Assembly (NCBI GenBank): GCA_947564645.1
Contig: CANOCU010000004.1
Span: 1 to 64,000 of the forward strand
DNA from: an uncultured Lachnospiraceae bacterium
Lineage (GTDB): Bacteria > Bacillota > Clostridia > Lachnospirales > Lachnospiraceae
Direction of reading: 5' to 3'
Length of the DNA: 64,000 nt
Positions 36,205-45,304 of the stretch are shown here, piece by piece. The notes under the pieces were generated by a model that did no database searches, was not told the DNA's origin, and saw nothing but the letters and a program-made list of their open reading frames with translations. The position numbers and the translations under genes are program-made. Each line of letters starts with the position of its first letter. Positions within the stretch are counted from its first letter, which is position 1.

Positions 36205-36765
36205 TTACTGTTTCTGTGACGCAGTCCCGTTTTTTGCTTTGCATATAAGCTGTGTCATTGTCCTCATGGGGCAGTATACGCACCAGGATCGGGGTTTGAA
36301 TAAGACCATGGTCAAAAATCCCAGTACGGTGGAGGTGAGCATCACGCTGTAGAAGCCGAAAGCGAACTGGGCGACACCGTCAGAGAACAGGGTTCCATGG
36401 TAAGCCCAATGCCATGGGAGCTTGAATGTCCATAGCAGTGTTACTGCGGTGCCAAGATTTTTTGCCCCGGCGAAGACCAGCCAGGTGTTCCACAGCATAA
36501 GGAAGAACATTGCAAAGAAGAATATCAAAAATCCATATCGGAAATAACCGGATCTCATCCAGCCGGGGATATCCTTTTTCCGTGACAGGCCGAACCTGCC
36601 GCCGATCAGGGAAAATAGCTGGCCTCTGCCGCAATATTTGTTGCAGTAAGCCTTATTGCCTTTTACAACCGCTATGGCAAGGGGGATAAAAAAGCAGAGA
36701 AGCCCCAGCCATGCAAGGAGGATATTAAAAAATCCAAGGATCAGGTAGGCCAGTGATTGCGTTTC
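36205..36765 (-). pseudogene. 4Fe-4S membrane protein lacking its start
   Basis: Polytopic protein of about 187 codons with hydrophobic helices (LILGFFNILLAWLGLLCFF, FLIFFFAMFFLMLWNTW) and two cysteine clusters, CNKYCGRGQLF and CVYCPMRTMTQLIC. This resembles NapH/NosR-type iron-sulfur membrane proteins. The frame opens at about 36777 with no ATG, GTG or TTG; the first ATG (36558) would remove the first cysteine cluster and two helices. Its upstream end runs directly into a ferredoxin gene in another frame, so a deletion has removed the start. Confidence 0.75.
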
Positions 36766-36838
36766 GCGGGCAGACTTTTATGCAGCATCCGCAGGCAACG
36801 CATTCCCGGATGCTGACAGCCGCTTTCTTTTTTGCCAT
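36725..36838 (-). pseudogene. 4Fe-4S ferredoxin, truncated
   Basis: A well-initiated gene (AAAAGGAGTTTTACC before ATG 36838) starts MAKKKAAVSIRECVACGCC and completes the first cluster motif CxxCGCCxxxCP. After 25 residues it switches to out-of-frame sequence of the neighbouring membrane protein and stops at residue 37. The second 4Fe-4S half typical of 2x[4Fe-4S] ferredoxins is missing. The junction is close to 36766. Confidence 0.72.
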
Positions 36839-36965
36839 GGTAAAACTCCTTTTGTTTTTCTTTATTATACGGGGAGAAACCTTTTGATTCTGTGACGAAG
36901 TCACATTGATGCTGATTTCCGATAAACCAGGGAGGGAGCAGGTTACTTATAAATTTCATAGTATC

Positions 36966-36994
36966 TTGCATTCTGCGGGGTTCTGGCTTATTAT
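36966..36994 (+). promoter_or_regulatory. Promoter of the chromate transporter pair
   Basis: TTGCAT (36966-36971) and TATTAT (36989-36994) at an ideal 17-bp spacing, 37 bp before the first chrA-like start codon. Confidence 0.65.
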
Positions 36995-37031
36995 GTTATC
37001 GTCATATGACGGAAAAGGAGTGTAGAGACGG

Positions 37032-37619
37032 ATGAAACAGATCATGGATTTATTTCTGACTTTTGGCAGAATAGGGGCGCTTACGTTTGGCGGCGGGTAT
37101 GCCATGCTCTCCCTGCTGGATTATGAATGTGTCGAGAAGAAAAAATGGCTCACAGCAGATGAGCTGATGGATGTCACGGTCATTGCGGAATCCACGCCGG
37201 GGCCGATCGCGATAAACTGCGCCACCTATACGGGATATAAACTGGCCGGTATGAAAGGCGCGTTTTTTGCGACCGTCGGCATGGTTCTCCCATCGTTCCT
37301 TCTGCTTTTTGCCATTTCTGCTTTTTTTGAAAATATGCTGGTTGTCGGGATGATTGAGAAGGCTTTCAGGGGAATCCGGATTGCGGTTTCCATTCTGATC
37401 ATACAGGCGGCAGTCAGGATGATACGGAAGATGATGAAAAAATCCCCGGATAGAAAGGCTCAGATATTCCTTGTCATTTTCTTTTTCCTTGCCGCATTCG
37501 CCATGAATATTGCCGGGATGCATATTTCCACGGTATATTTTATTATCTGCAGCGGTTTCATTGGTCTGGCGTTTTTTGGGAGGCAGGGAAATAAAAAAGC
37601 GGGGAGGGATGTTCTGTGA
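37032..37619 (+). CDS. Chromate transporter, first half-size subunit
   Basis: ChrA-family membrane protein of 195 aa with a single CHR domain. It shows GRIGALTFGGGYAMLSLLD, then ESTPGPIAINCATYTGYKLAG, and about six hydrophobic segments. In two-gene systems of this kind both half-size proteins are needed for anion (chromate/sulfate) transport. The next gene encodes the partner and overlaps the stop codon. The start is preceded by AAAAGGAGTGTAGAGACGG. Confidence 0.9.
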   Translation: MKQIMDLFLTFGRIGALTFGGGYAMLSLLDYECVEKKKWLTADELMDVTVIAESTPGPIAINCATYTGYKLAGMKGAFFATVGMVLPSFLLLFAISAFFENMLVVGMIEKAFRGIRIAVSILIIQAAVRMIRKMMKKSPDRKAQIFLVIFFFLAAFAMNIAGMHISTVYFIICSGFIGLAFFGRQGNKKAGRDVL

Positions 37620-38215
37620 TTTACATAAAGCTGCTAGCTGCTTTTTTGAAAATAGGTTTGTTTTCCTTTGGCGGTGCATACGGCGCGATTCCCCTGATCC
37701 GGGATGTAGTCCTTGAGAACCAGTGGATGGATGCGGAGATGTTTTCAAATCTTATCGCGCTGAGTGAGTCCACGCCCGGTCCGATCATGGTAAATATGGC
37801 TACTTATGTGGGAAGTAAGCAGGGAGGCTTCCTGGGGGCGCTGGCTGCGACAACCGGCGTAGTCCTGCCTTCGTTTTTGATCCTGCTGGCAGTTACGGTC
37901 CTGTTCCATAATTTCCTGAAACGTAAAAAGGTGCAGGCTGTGTTGAAAGGGGTAAAGCCGTGCTTAATGGGGGTGATCCTCGCTACGGGCATCTATATGG
38001 CAGTTTCCATATGTATTCCTTCCGGGGTATCCCGCCATATGGCAGAAACACAGGGTATAGGAAGCGTTTTCTTAGCGATTGACCCGGCGGCATGCGTCCT
38101 GTTGTCTGTGCTGGGGCTTGTCACTGTGTTGTACCAGGCTGTCAGGAAAAAGGATTTCCCGCCTGTCGCGTTGCTGTCACTGGCGGCGGTTCTGGGGTGC
38201 ATTTTTTATTCATGA
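37616..38215 (+). CDS. Chromate transporter, second half-size subunit
   Basis: Paralogous CHR-domain protein of 199 aa with matching motifs: KIGLFSFGGAYGAIPLIRD and ESTPGPIMVNMATYVGSKQGG. It begins with GTG inside the stop codon of the first subunit (GTGA overlap), indicating translational coupling. Upstream GGGGAGGGATGTTCT provides the ribosome-binding site. It ends 13 bp before a DUF134 remnant on the same strand. Confidence 0.9.
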   Translation: MIYIKLLAAFLKIGLFSFGGAYGAIPLIRDVVLENQWMDAEMFSNLIALSESTPGPIMVNMATYVGSKQGGFLGALAATTGVVLPSFLILLAVTVLFHNFLKRKKVQAVLKGVKPCLMGVILATGIYMAVSICIPSGVSRHMAETQGIGSVFLAIDPAACVLLSVLGLVTVLYQAVRKKDFPPVALLSLAAVLGCIFYS

Positions 38216-38228
38216 CAGGGGAGGGTGT

Positions 38229-38729
38229 ATGGCAAGGCCAGTCCGGCGAAGGAGGATCTGTTTTGAGCCAAAATATGACAGTTTTGCCCCATGCGGCGTA
38301 AAGAGCAGGGAGAAGATTGCGGACTGTCTTGTGGGTGGAAAGACGCTTTGTATTTCCGGCGGGAATTATGCGCTCTGTGACGGCTCTGCATGGAGGTGCT
38401 GTGGCAGAAAATGTGACAGAGCCAGAGCTGCTGCGGGATCAGGGCAGGCGGTGGATTTTGATGAATTTCCGGGAGAGGGGCGATCCTTTCATGGCTGCTG
38501 CCACGGGGCGAAGCCTTATCGGAAGCATACCTCCATGGAGATGCATCCTGCCGGGGAGAAGGCGTTTGCGTTCGACTGCGGCTGGGACCGTTACGGACTG
38601 GCGCTTGGGCCGGATGAGTTTGCGGTGTATTCCTTTTCGGGTGCCGGTGGAAAAATCGCGGTGGAAGTTACTTTTGCTGACGGAAGCGACGGGGAGGCGG
38701 AAGGCTTGTTCTGGATCAGATCATGGTGA
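38229..38729 (+). pseudogene. DUF134-type protein with an internal deletion
   Basis: The first 24 residues (MARPVRRRRICFEPKYDSFA and PCGV) match the start of DUF134 proteins. The text then skips in frame to KSREKIADCLVGGKTLCISG, which in intact members lies after the helix-turn-helix. About 50 residues holding the DNA-binding helices are therefore missing. The remaining ~110 residues (to DGEAEGLFWIRSW) are unlike DUF134 and I do not recognise them; they may come from another fused gene. A good AGGGGAGGGTGT precedes ATG, so a shortened protein could still be made. Confidence 0.65.
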
Positions 38730-38758
38730 AGTGTATAGATCAGGTATGATAACAGTGA

Positions 38759-39742
38759 TCACACAGGAATTGTGGAAGGTAACGTCCCTTCGGCCTTTTT
38801 ATAGTATGGTTCCAACAGATTCTGCAGCCGGGAATGCATTTGCAGCAGATACAGTTCTTTTCGGCTGCGGCTGCAGACATCAATCTCTGAACCGTTTTGC
38901 AGCGTATGCTTTTCAGGAATGGAGCAGATCATATTTGTGATCTGTTTCTCTTTCTGTTGAATCAGGGGTACCGTCTTTAACAGGGCGTTACGCAGGCCTG
39001 CATGTGCTTCATACAGATCCAGAAATTTTACGGAAGAAAGCGTATGACCGCCTGTTCCATAGGCGGTTTGCGTGTTACAGGCATTTTTCATGGCCATGGA
39101 CCGGTTGGACAGAACAGCATTTATTTTCTCTTCGGATATCTTGGTTTGAAGACATCCGCCGTTATCAAAGATCGGAGCGAGAGAATCGATCCCTGTGGTG
39201 CTTCTCAAAATTCCCCAGTTACCGTTATTGCGATTGTTGTTATTGATATAAATATCGATCACAGCCTGTTCCCAAAAACGTTCCCGGATGGCGGGCACTT
39301 GTTTTAGAATAGGATTGTAATGCAGATGAAGCAATAATTCTTCCAGATTTACGACATGATTGCTTTCCGTCTCAGAAAAAGATTCTTCCAGAAGGTCTGA
39401 AAGTTCTTTATTTGCATAGTTTTTTATGGTGCGGATCTCTAAGAGCAGACCATGGACTGCAAAATCCTTGCAGGCGACCACCAGCTTGTCATTACGTTCA
39501 CCCAGAAAAGTCTGATGCACGTCATACCCTAAAATATGAAAAACCTGACTGCCTATATACTCTGATAAGGGTGCTGTAGAGTAGGATGCACTGCCTGTAT
39601 TATGCAGATTCTTGATATTTTTAGGATATTTTACAAGCCATAATTCTTCTTGATATAAAATGCCCTCTTTATTACCGGCGGCACCGCCATAGGTACCGTT
39701 TTTAATGCTTAGAGGGCAGTTGTTCAACTGTATGATAGACAT
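38759..39742 (-). CDS. HipA/CtkA-like kinase-fold protein
   Basis: Protein of 327 aa related to HipA-type Ser/Thr or PI-like kinases. It has an N-terminal nucleotide-binding region (GGAAGNKEGILYQEELWLVK) and a metal-binding IFDNGG motif. The catalytic loop reads YINNNNRNNGNWGIL. In relatives I know, this loop is NNDRNNGNWG, so the Asp expected to act as base appears as Asn here; if correct, the protein may be inactive. The start at 39742 has AGGAGAAAGCGC upstream. It follows a 78-aa gene by 11 bp, a two-gene layout like a toxin-antitoxin pair. Confidence 0.72.
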   Translation of the reverse strand: MSIIQLNNCPLSIKNGTYGGAAGNKEGILYQEELWLVKYPKNIKNLHNTGSASYSTAPLSEYIGSQVFHILGYDVHQTFLGERNDKLVVACKDFAVHGLLLEIRTIKNYANKELSDLLEESFSETESNHVVNLEELLLHLHYNPILKQVPAIRERFWEQAVIDIYINNNNRNNGNWGILRSTTGIDSLAPIFDNGGCLQTKISEEKINAVLSNRSMAMKNACNTQTAYGTGGHTLSSVKFLDLYEAHAGLRNALLKTVPLIQQKEKQITNMICSIPEKHTLQNGSEIDVCSRSRKELYLLQMHSRLQNLLEPYYKKAEGTLPSTIPV

Positions 39743-39753
39743 TGCGCTTTCTC

Positions 39754-39990
39754 CTATCCCTGCGGGTATCTTGTTACGATATAGTCCCACTGTGCTTCGG
39801 TGATCAGGCCGTCCGTATAGAAATTCTTGGCATAGACGTCTATGGTGTCAGCCAGATTATCATAGCTGCCGTCATTCCTAATGTCGGCTTCTTCTGCTTC
39901 CAACATAAGATTTCTTAGTCTCTCCGGGACCTTGAAATTGATCTTGTATTCGTCCCGGATATTATGAAACGGCCGATTTTCTGATTTCAT
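39754..39990 (-). CDS. Small partner of the HipA-like protein, 78 aa
   Basis: Acidic, helical protein (FHNIRDEYKINFKVPERLRN, then DTIDVYAKNFYTDGLITEAQ). It has no recognised domain, signal or membrane segment. It is encoded directly upstream of the HipA-like gene on the same strand, with only 11 bp between them, so the two are almost certainly co-expressed. Whether it is an antitoxin, an adaptor or a substrate cannot be told from sequence. Confidence 0.7.
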   Translation of the reverse strand: MKSENRPFHNIRDEYKINFKVPERLRNLMLEAEEADIRNDGSYDNLADTIDVYAKNFYTDGLITEAQWDYIVTRYPQG

Positions 39991-40202
39991 AGGAAGCCCT
40001 CATTTCTATTCTCAATTCCTAGCGTCGTTTACTATAGATCCAGTCTAACATAAAGAACGGCACCCGTAAAGAACTATCACGGGACGTCGGTTTCAGGACG
40101 TCGGTTTTTTACAAGTCCCTGCACGGACAAGTCCATGGTGCAGATTTCCTGATTCCTTATAATGATAGTAACAACAAAATAAATTTCCGTTTCGGTTCCT
40201 GT

Positions 40203-40273
40203 GAAAGCCATATATTTTATGGAAGCTTTCGCAAGACCGGAAACGAAATTTCCAATGTCGTTAACTATAGAAG
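40203..40273 (+). repeat. Dispersed ~70-bp intergenic repeat, copy A
   Basis: GAAAGCCATATA, then AAGCTTTCGC, ACCGGAAACGAAATTTCC, AATGTCGTTAACTATAGAAG. A related copy lies at 56496-56561. It contains a GAAAGC/GCTTTC inverted repeat. It ends 15 bp before the decayed permease start codon. The rest of 39991-40288 holds a direct repeat GGACGTCGGTTT (twice near 40082-40108) and no gene. Confidence 0.6.
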
Positions 40274-40288
40274 ATAAGGGGGTTACTT

Positions 40289-40595
40289 ATGAAAAACAAA
40301 AAGCAGGCGCAGGCCGGCAGAATCGGATCGAAGCAGAGTGTTCAAAGTTATATGAAAAATAACTGGCAGCTTTATGTGATGATCCTTCCGGCAGTCATCT
40401 ATTTTATCGTTTTCAATTACCTGCCAATGTACGGGATCCAGATCGCGTTCAAGAATTATAAGGCGGTGGCAGGGATCGGGGGGGGGGAGTCCGTGGGTGG
40501 GGTTGAAGCATTTTAAAGCGTTCTTCAATGCTTACTATTTCAAAAGGCTGCTCGCGAATACGCTGGTGCTGAATGTGGAGAATTTATTGATCAGC
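40289..40595 (+). pseudogene. ABC sugar permease (LplB-like), 5' fragment with a G10 tract
   Basis: Start of an inner-membrane permease: MKNNWQLYVMILPAVIYFIV, then NYLPMYGIQIAFKNYKAVAG. At a run of ten G (40478-40487) the frame is lost; nine G would give GIGGGSPWVGLKHFKAFFNA and LLANTLVLN in the next frame. After about codon 100 the gene is cut and joined to a binding-protein gene, so the remaining four or five membrane helices and the EAA loop are absent. Confidence 0.82.
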
Positions 40596-41320
40596 TTCCG
40601 TAACTGTATGGAGTGGCTGAACACCTGCTATAACGAGCAGCTTCTGGATCCGGAAATGATCTCTCGGGATCAGAATACAGTAGAGTCAAAATTTAAGGAG
40701 GGCAATGTTGGTTTCTTTACTGCGTGGAGATTGAAAGCTATGGGATTTGATGATGGTGTGGCGGCCACCTGTACGCTGTATACGCCCGGAGATGAAGGGG
40801 CATGCGAATATCGCTATATTGAAATGGCAACCCCGGGAGCATTTCTCACCGCTACGAATGCCTATGTTCCGCAATCTTTGAGACTTTTGGATGCCATGCT
40901 TGAGACAGAAATGATGTATTCTCTGTATTATGGTGAGGAAGGTACTGGTGACCAGGGAACGGGATGGGGGTATGACGAGGATGGTAAGATCAATACAACC
41001 GATAATGGAACAGCAGATATTTTGAATTATCCTGGTTGCAATACTCTTTTCTTCGGTCCTGGCAAATATATTGATTCTGTCTTTAAATGGCCGGTACACA
41101 GGATTGAGAAGACTGAGTATGGTCAGAAATATGAGGATGCGGGCATCATGCAGAAGTATTCCAACGACTATCTGGATCTGGCGCCGTTGACGGCGGAGCA
41201 GCTACAGGCCAACGCACTGGTCGAGACGGATATTGAGAATGCCATGAAGGAAAATATGGCGACCTTTATCAGCGAGGGCGTGACCGACGACAGCTGGAAC
41301 TTTTTTTGCAGCTTTATTCC
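40596..41320 (+). pseudogene. ABC solute-binding protein, C-terminal fragment
   Basis: About 240 codons of the second half of an LplA-type binding protein: RNCMEWLNTCYNEQLLDPEM, then FKEGNVGFFTAWRLKAMGFD, TPGAFLTATNAYVPQSLRLL and TAEQLQANALVETDIENAMK. It is joined upstream in frame to the permease fragment, and after DDSWN at a T7 run (about 41301) the expected C-terminus is lost. The signal peptide and first lobe are missing. Together with the flanking fragments it marks the collapse of a whole importer locus. Confidence 0.82.
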
Positions 41321-41374
41321 GGAGCGATCCATACTGGAAATATGGGTGCCGGTCATGTTAGAATAGGAGAAGCA

Positions 41375-41595
41375 ATGCGGAAATAATCTTGCAGAAATAT
41401 TACGATATGCCGCTGAGCGGAAAGGTGATGACCGTATTCATCATTTTCCTGATTCTCTTCTGCGCCGTTTCACAGGCCGTTCTGCAGGTCTGCCTGGCGG
41501 TCTATGACGATCGGGTTCTTACAGAGAAAAAATCGGGAAATTCCATGCTCCTGCCAGATGGAAAATGCGATACTGGTCATGACCAATGTCATTAA
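41375..41595 (+). pseudogene. Sensor histidine kinase (YesM-like), N-terminal stub
   Basis: A ribosome-binding site (AGGAGAAGCA) and ATG 41375 start a frame that stops after three codons. One extra A would join it to LQKYYDMPLSGKVMTVFIIF and LILFCAVSQAVLQ, a typical first transmembrane helix of YesM-type kinases. The match ends near 41515. The interval from there to the GH115 start (about 41515-41650) holds no recognisable gene. Confidence 0.55.
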
Positions 41596-41657
41596 GTTAA
41601 GCTGGACACTGTGTCCTGGCGTAACTGATGCAAAAACGGCACAGAAACGGAGAGAAT

Positions 41658-44600
41658 ATGGACTTTTACCTGAAAGCGGGAAAGACGGTAACATTACGAT
41701 ACCCCGGTGGGGAATCGGAGGCAGTAAAGACTGCCATAGGAAATCTGGCGCAGGATCTGAAAAAGGTGCTGCCGGGGACAGCAGTCGTTACGGAGGAAGC
41801 GCCTGCGGACAGGATATCTGACGCGGCCGGATCTCCGGCTGTCGTGGTCAGGACTTTAACAGGGGCAGAAGGCGAAGAGGCGGGCTGTTTTCTGGACGAA
41901 AAGGGAACTTGGCGCAAGGAGGCGTACCGGCTTAAGGTGCAGGACGGTACACTGTATATCACGGGCACGGACCGGAGAGGCACGATCTACGGCATCTACA
42001 CATTCTGTGAATGGATGGGGGTTTCGCCCTGGTACTTCTTTGCGGATGTGCCGGTGAGACAGAAGCAGGAACTGATCCTGGAAGAAGGATACTGCCTGAC
42101 GGACTGGCCGTCGGTGGAATACCGGGGAATCTTTATCAATGATGAGGAAGAACTGGAAGCCTGGGTGCAGAATTATGTGGGAGAGGCGACGATCGGTGTG
42201 AAAAGTTATGAGAAGATCTTCGAATTGCTTCTGCGCCTAAAAGCCAACTATATCTGGCCGGCCATGCATGTGAATTCTTTCAATCTGACGCCGGAAAACG
42301 GCGCGCTGGCGGAACGGATGGGAATCGTGGTGGGCACGTCCCACTGCGATATGTTGATGCGTTCCAACAACCGGGAGTGGCAGCCCTGGATTCGGAAGAA
42401 AGGGTACACGGATGCGGTTTATGACTATTCCATTGCGGGCAGGAACCGGGAAATCCTCAAAGAGTACTGGCGGGAGAGCGTGGAGCAGAACAGGGACTAT
42501 GAGGTCTGTTATACGTTAGGGATGCGGGGCATCCACGATTCCGGTTTCGAGACGAAGGATCTGGCCGGAAAGACGGAAGAGGAGATCCGTGACGCCAAAG
42601 TGGCTTTACTGGAAAAGATTATCAGCGATCAGCGGGAGATTCTTCATGACACGCTGGGGCGTGAGACAATGATGACTTTTATTCCCTACAAGGAGGTATT
42701 GGACTTATATGACCATGGCCTGTGCGTACCGGAAGATATGACGTTGGTGTGGGCCAATGACAATTACGGGTATATCCGCCGTTACCCTTCGGCAAAGGAG
42801 AAGAAGCGCACAGGCGGCAACGGGATCTACTACCACAATTCCTACTGGGCGCCGCCGAGCATGTCCTATGTGTTCCTGTGTTCGATTTCGCTTGCGCATA
42901 CGAGGCATGAACTGCAGAAGGCGTGGGATGAGGGAATCCGGAAATTATGGGTGTTAAACAGCGGCGCCATAAAGCCGTTGGAGCAGGAGATCACCTTCTT
43001 CCTGCGGCTGGCCTGGGAGATCGGGAAAGAAGGGGCGCTTACGAAAGACGTGGAGGCTTTTACGGCAGATTGGATCGATCGCATGTTTGACGGAAAGATC
43101 GGGCGAAAGACCGCTGCGCTGCTGCATGATTTCGCGCAGGTGACAAATGTGCATAAGGTGGAAAATATGGAGCAGGATGCCTTTTCCCAGACCGCTTACG
43201 GAGACGAGGCGGCAATGCGGATCCGTCGTTATGAGGAGATGATGGCGGAGGGCAATGCATTGTATGAGAAGCTGCCTGCAAAAGAGAAAGACGCTTTCTT
43301 CCAACTGGTTCTGATGCGGATCCATGCGGCCTATTTTACCAACCTGGCTTACTATTACGGGGACAGGAGTACTTTGATGTATGAGCGCGGTAATATGCAG
43401 GCGGCGGCTTGTTATACGGGCAAGTCCAGGGAGGCGGAGGATGCCAGAAGACGGCTTCTGCATTATTATAATCATGTGATGTGCGGCGGCAAATGGAACG
43501 GCATTCTGAATCCGGAAGGTTTTCCGCCGCCGCGGGCGGCAATGATGCCGGTATGCACACCGCCGCTTAAGGTTGCGGGAGAGCCGGCCATGCGTGTGGA
43601 TGTCTGGAATGAGGAGAAGGAACTTTGCTTTACGACGCCCGGAGAGAAGTGGATCGATATCGGAAATACGGGAGGAGGAGCGTTTGCGGTGCGGCTGTAG
43701 GCGCCGGTATGGGTCAGCCTTTCCGAAGAGCAGTATGTAATCCGTACGGAGAAAAGGATTCTGGTTCGCGTGGCGCAGGTCTGTGGGAACTGTCAGGGAG
43801 AGGTCGTGGTGGAGAATGTTGACGACGGCAGTTTCGTGAAGATTCCGGTCAGGGTAATGGAGATGACGGCAGGCTCAGGCTGCGCGGTGGAAGAGGATGG
43901 GCTGGTGGCACTGGAAACCTGCACCGTGCAGTCCGGGGATTTCAAACGGATCCGCAGGCTGGGGCGTATGCAGGGAGATCTGACGGAAGTCTGCGTGCAG
44001 AGAGAACCGGAGGAACTGACGCGGCAGACAAAACCGCTGTGTTATGATTTTGTAACTTACAGCGCCGGAGCATGTCTGTTGGAGATTCACCGGTTCCCGT
44101 CCTTAAATTCCGTGGGCAGGATCCGGATCGGTATCTCACTGGATGATGGGCCGATCCGGATTGCGGAATCCTTTTCCAATGACGAGTGGAGAGGAAACTG
44201 GAAGAAGAACGTGTTGCATAACGTGGACCGTCTGTACTTAAATCTGCCGGTGGAGAAGCCGGGGAGACACAGAATCTCCGTGTGGGCGGTGAACCGTTAC
44301 TTTGCCTTTTCACGGATGGTGCTCTATACCGGACCGAGAAAAGAAAACAGTCTGGCGGGCATCAGAGGCACGCAGCCGCTGCCTGCCGAATGCAACCTGA
44401 CAGACTGGTGCGAGCATTTCTATGGAAGCTGCCGCCTAAAACCCCGGCCGGTCTATTACAGTGAAGTGCCAGGCGGCGGCAGACAGCCTGACAGCCTTGC
44501 GGTGTCCTGCCGGGTCGTACAGGCGAAGGAGTATGCCGCACAGGTGGAGCCTGGCTGGTATCTGCAGCGCGGGCAGAGTGTGTTTGCGGAAGAGGAGGGC

Positions 44601-45242
44601 GTCGTCAGGATTGATGCGGCGGCAGTGTTGGCGCAGAGTGCGTATGCGTGGTGTGAATCCGGGGAGTCGGCGGCTTTATTTATGGAAGAGGGCATTGTAG
44701 CGGGCGCAGAGAAGCCAGGGGAATTGTGGCGGCACTGTGGCAGCGAATCCTTCGGACGAAGCGGATTGGCCATGTATATCAGGAAGCCTGTACGCAGCCG
44801 GCAGACGGAAACTGCTCCCGGTCTGCATTATCGATTCCAATGTGAGGGAGGACCCTATACCCTCTGGATGCTGTCGAAGTTCAATGTGCAGGGGGAGGAC
44901 AGTTACGGGATCGGCGTGGACGATAAGACCCTGCCGCAGGAGGAATTGTACGGAAACGGCGGGCTGTGGCGCTACGAGGCAGAGCAGATTTACCGCTGGG
45001 TGCCGGCAGCACGTATGCAGTTATCGGCGGGTGAGCACGTGCTGCATGTGTACGCTCTCGCATCCGGTATGCGGTATGACCGGTTCTACCTGACGAAAGG
45101 GATGGAACTTCCGCCGACGGACGAAGCGTGGGGCCGCCAGAGATATGGAAATGCAGGAAATATTACAGAGAGCGGCGCGGAAGGATACGAGAAGTGGTAT
45201 CTGCCCATGATTGAAAGCGCTATGAGGAAATATGCATTATGA
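41658..45242 (+). pseudogene. GH115 xylan alpha-1,2-glucuronidase, interrupted by an amber codon
   Basis: Enzyme releasing (4-O-methyl)glucuronate from glucuronoxylan. The first 680 codons hold an N-terminal domain and the catalytic barrel: RGTIYGIYTFCEWMGVSPWY, VEYRGIFINDEEELEAWVQN, LRLKANYIWPAMHVNSFN, GTSHCDMLMRSNNREW, then IPYKEVLDLYDHG. A TAG at 43698-43700 follows GGAFAVRL. The same frame then continues for 514 codons of beta-rich accessory domains (APVWVSLSEEQ to MIESAMRKYAL). There is no signal peptide. The first product could retain activity; the second part could start at GTG 43770 but lacks a good ribosome-binding site. It heads the polysaccharide deacetylase-uxuA-uxuB group. Confidence 0.85.
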
Positions 45243-45304
45243 TTTATCAGAAAAATCAGTATAAAGATCAGAAAAAAACAGTGTTAAAAGGGGAAACAAC
45301 GGCT

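Noticed and set aside
38317-38940. 207-codon frame overlapping the DUF134 remnant.
   Set aside because: It is out of frame with the DUF134 match and overlaps the HipA-like gene on the other strand; composition is shadow-like.
40082-40108. Direct repeat GGACGTCGGTTT as a possible CRISPR or phage attachment site.
   Set aside because: Only two copies almost adjacent, no spacers, cas genes or integrase; it may be part of a terminator-like hairpin.
25363-43700. Three genes with in-frame TAG followed by in-frame homologous sequence (25363, 32159, 43698), suggesting amber recoding.
   Set aside because: Many intact genes in the window end in TAG (flavodoxin, aldo/keto reductase, CMD-like, MATE at 5880), so TAG is a normal stop. 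Nonsense mutations are simpler.
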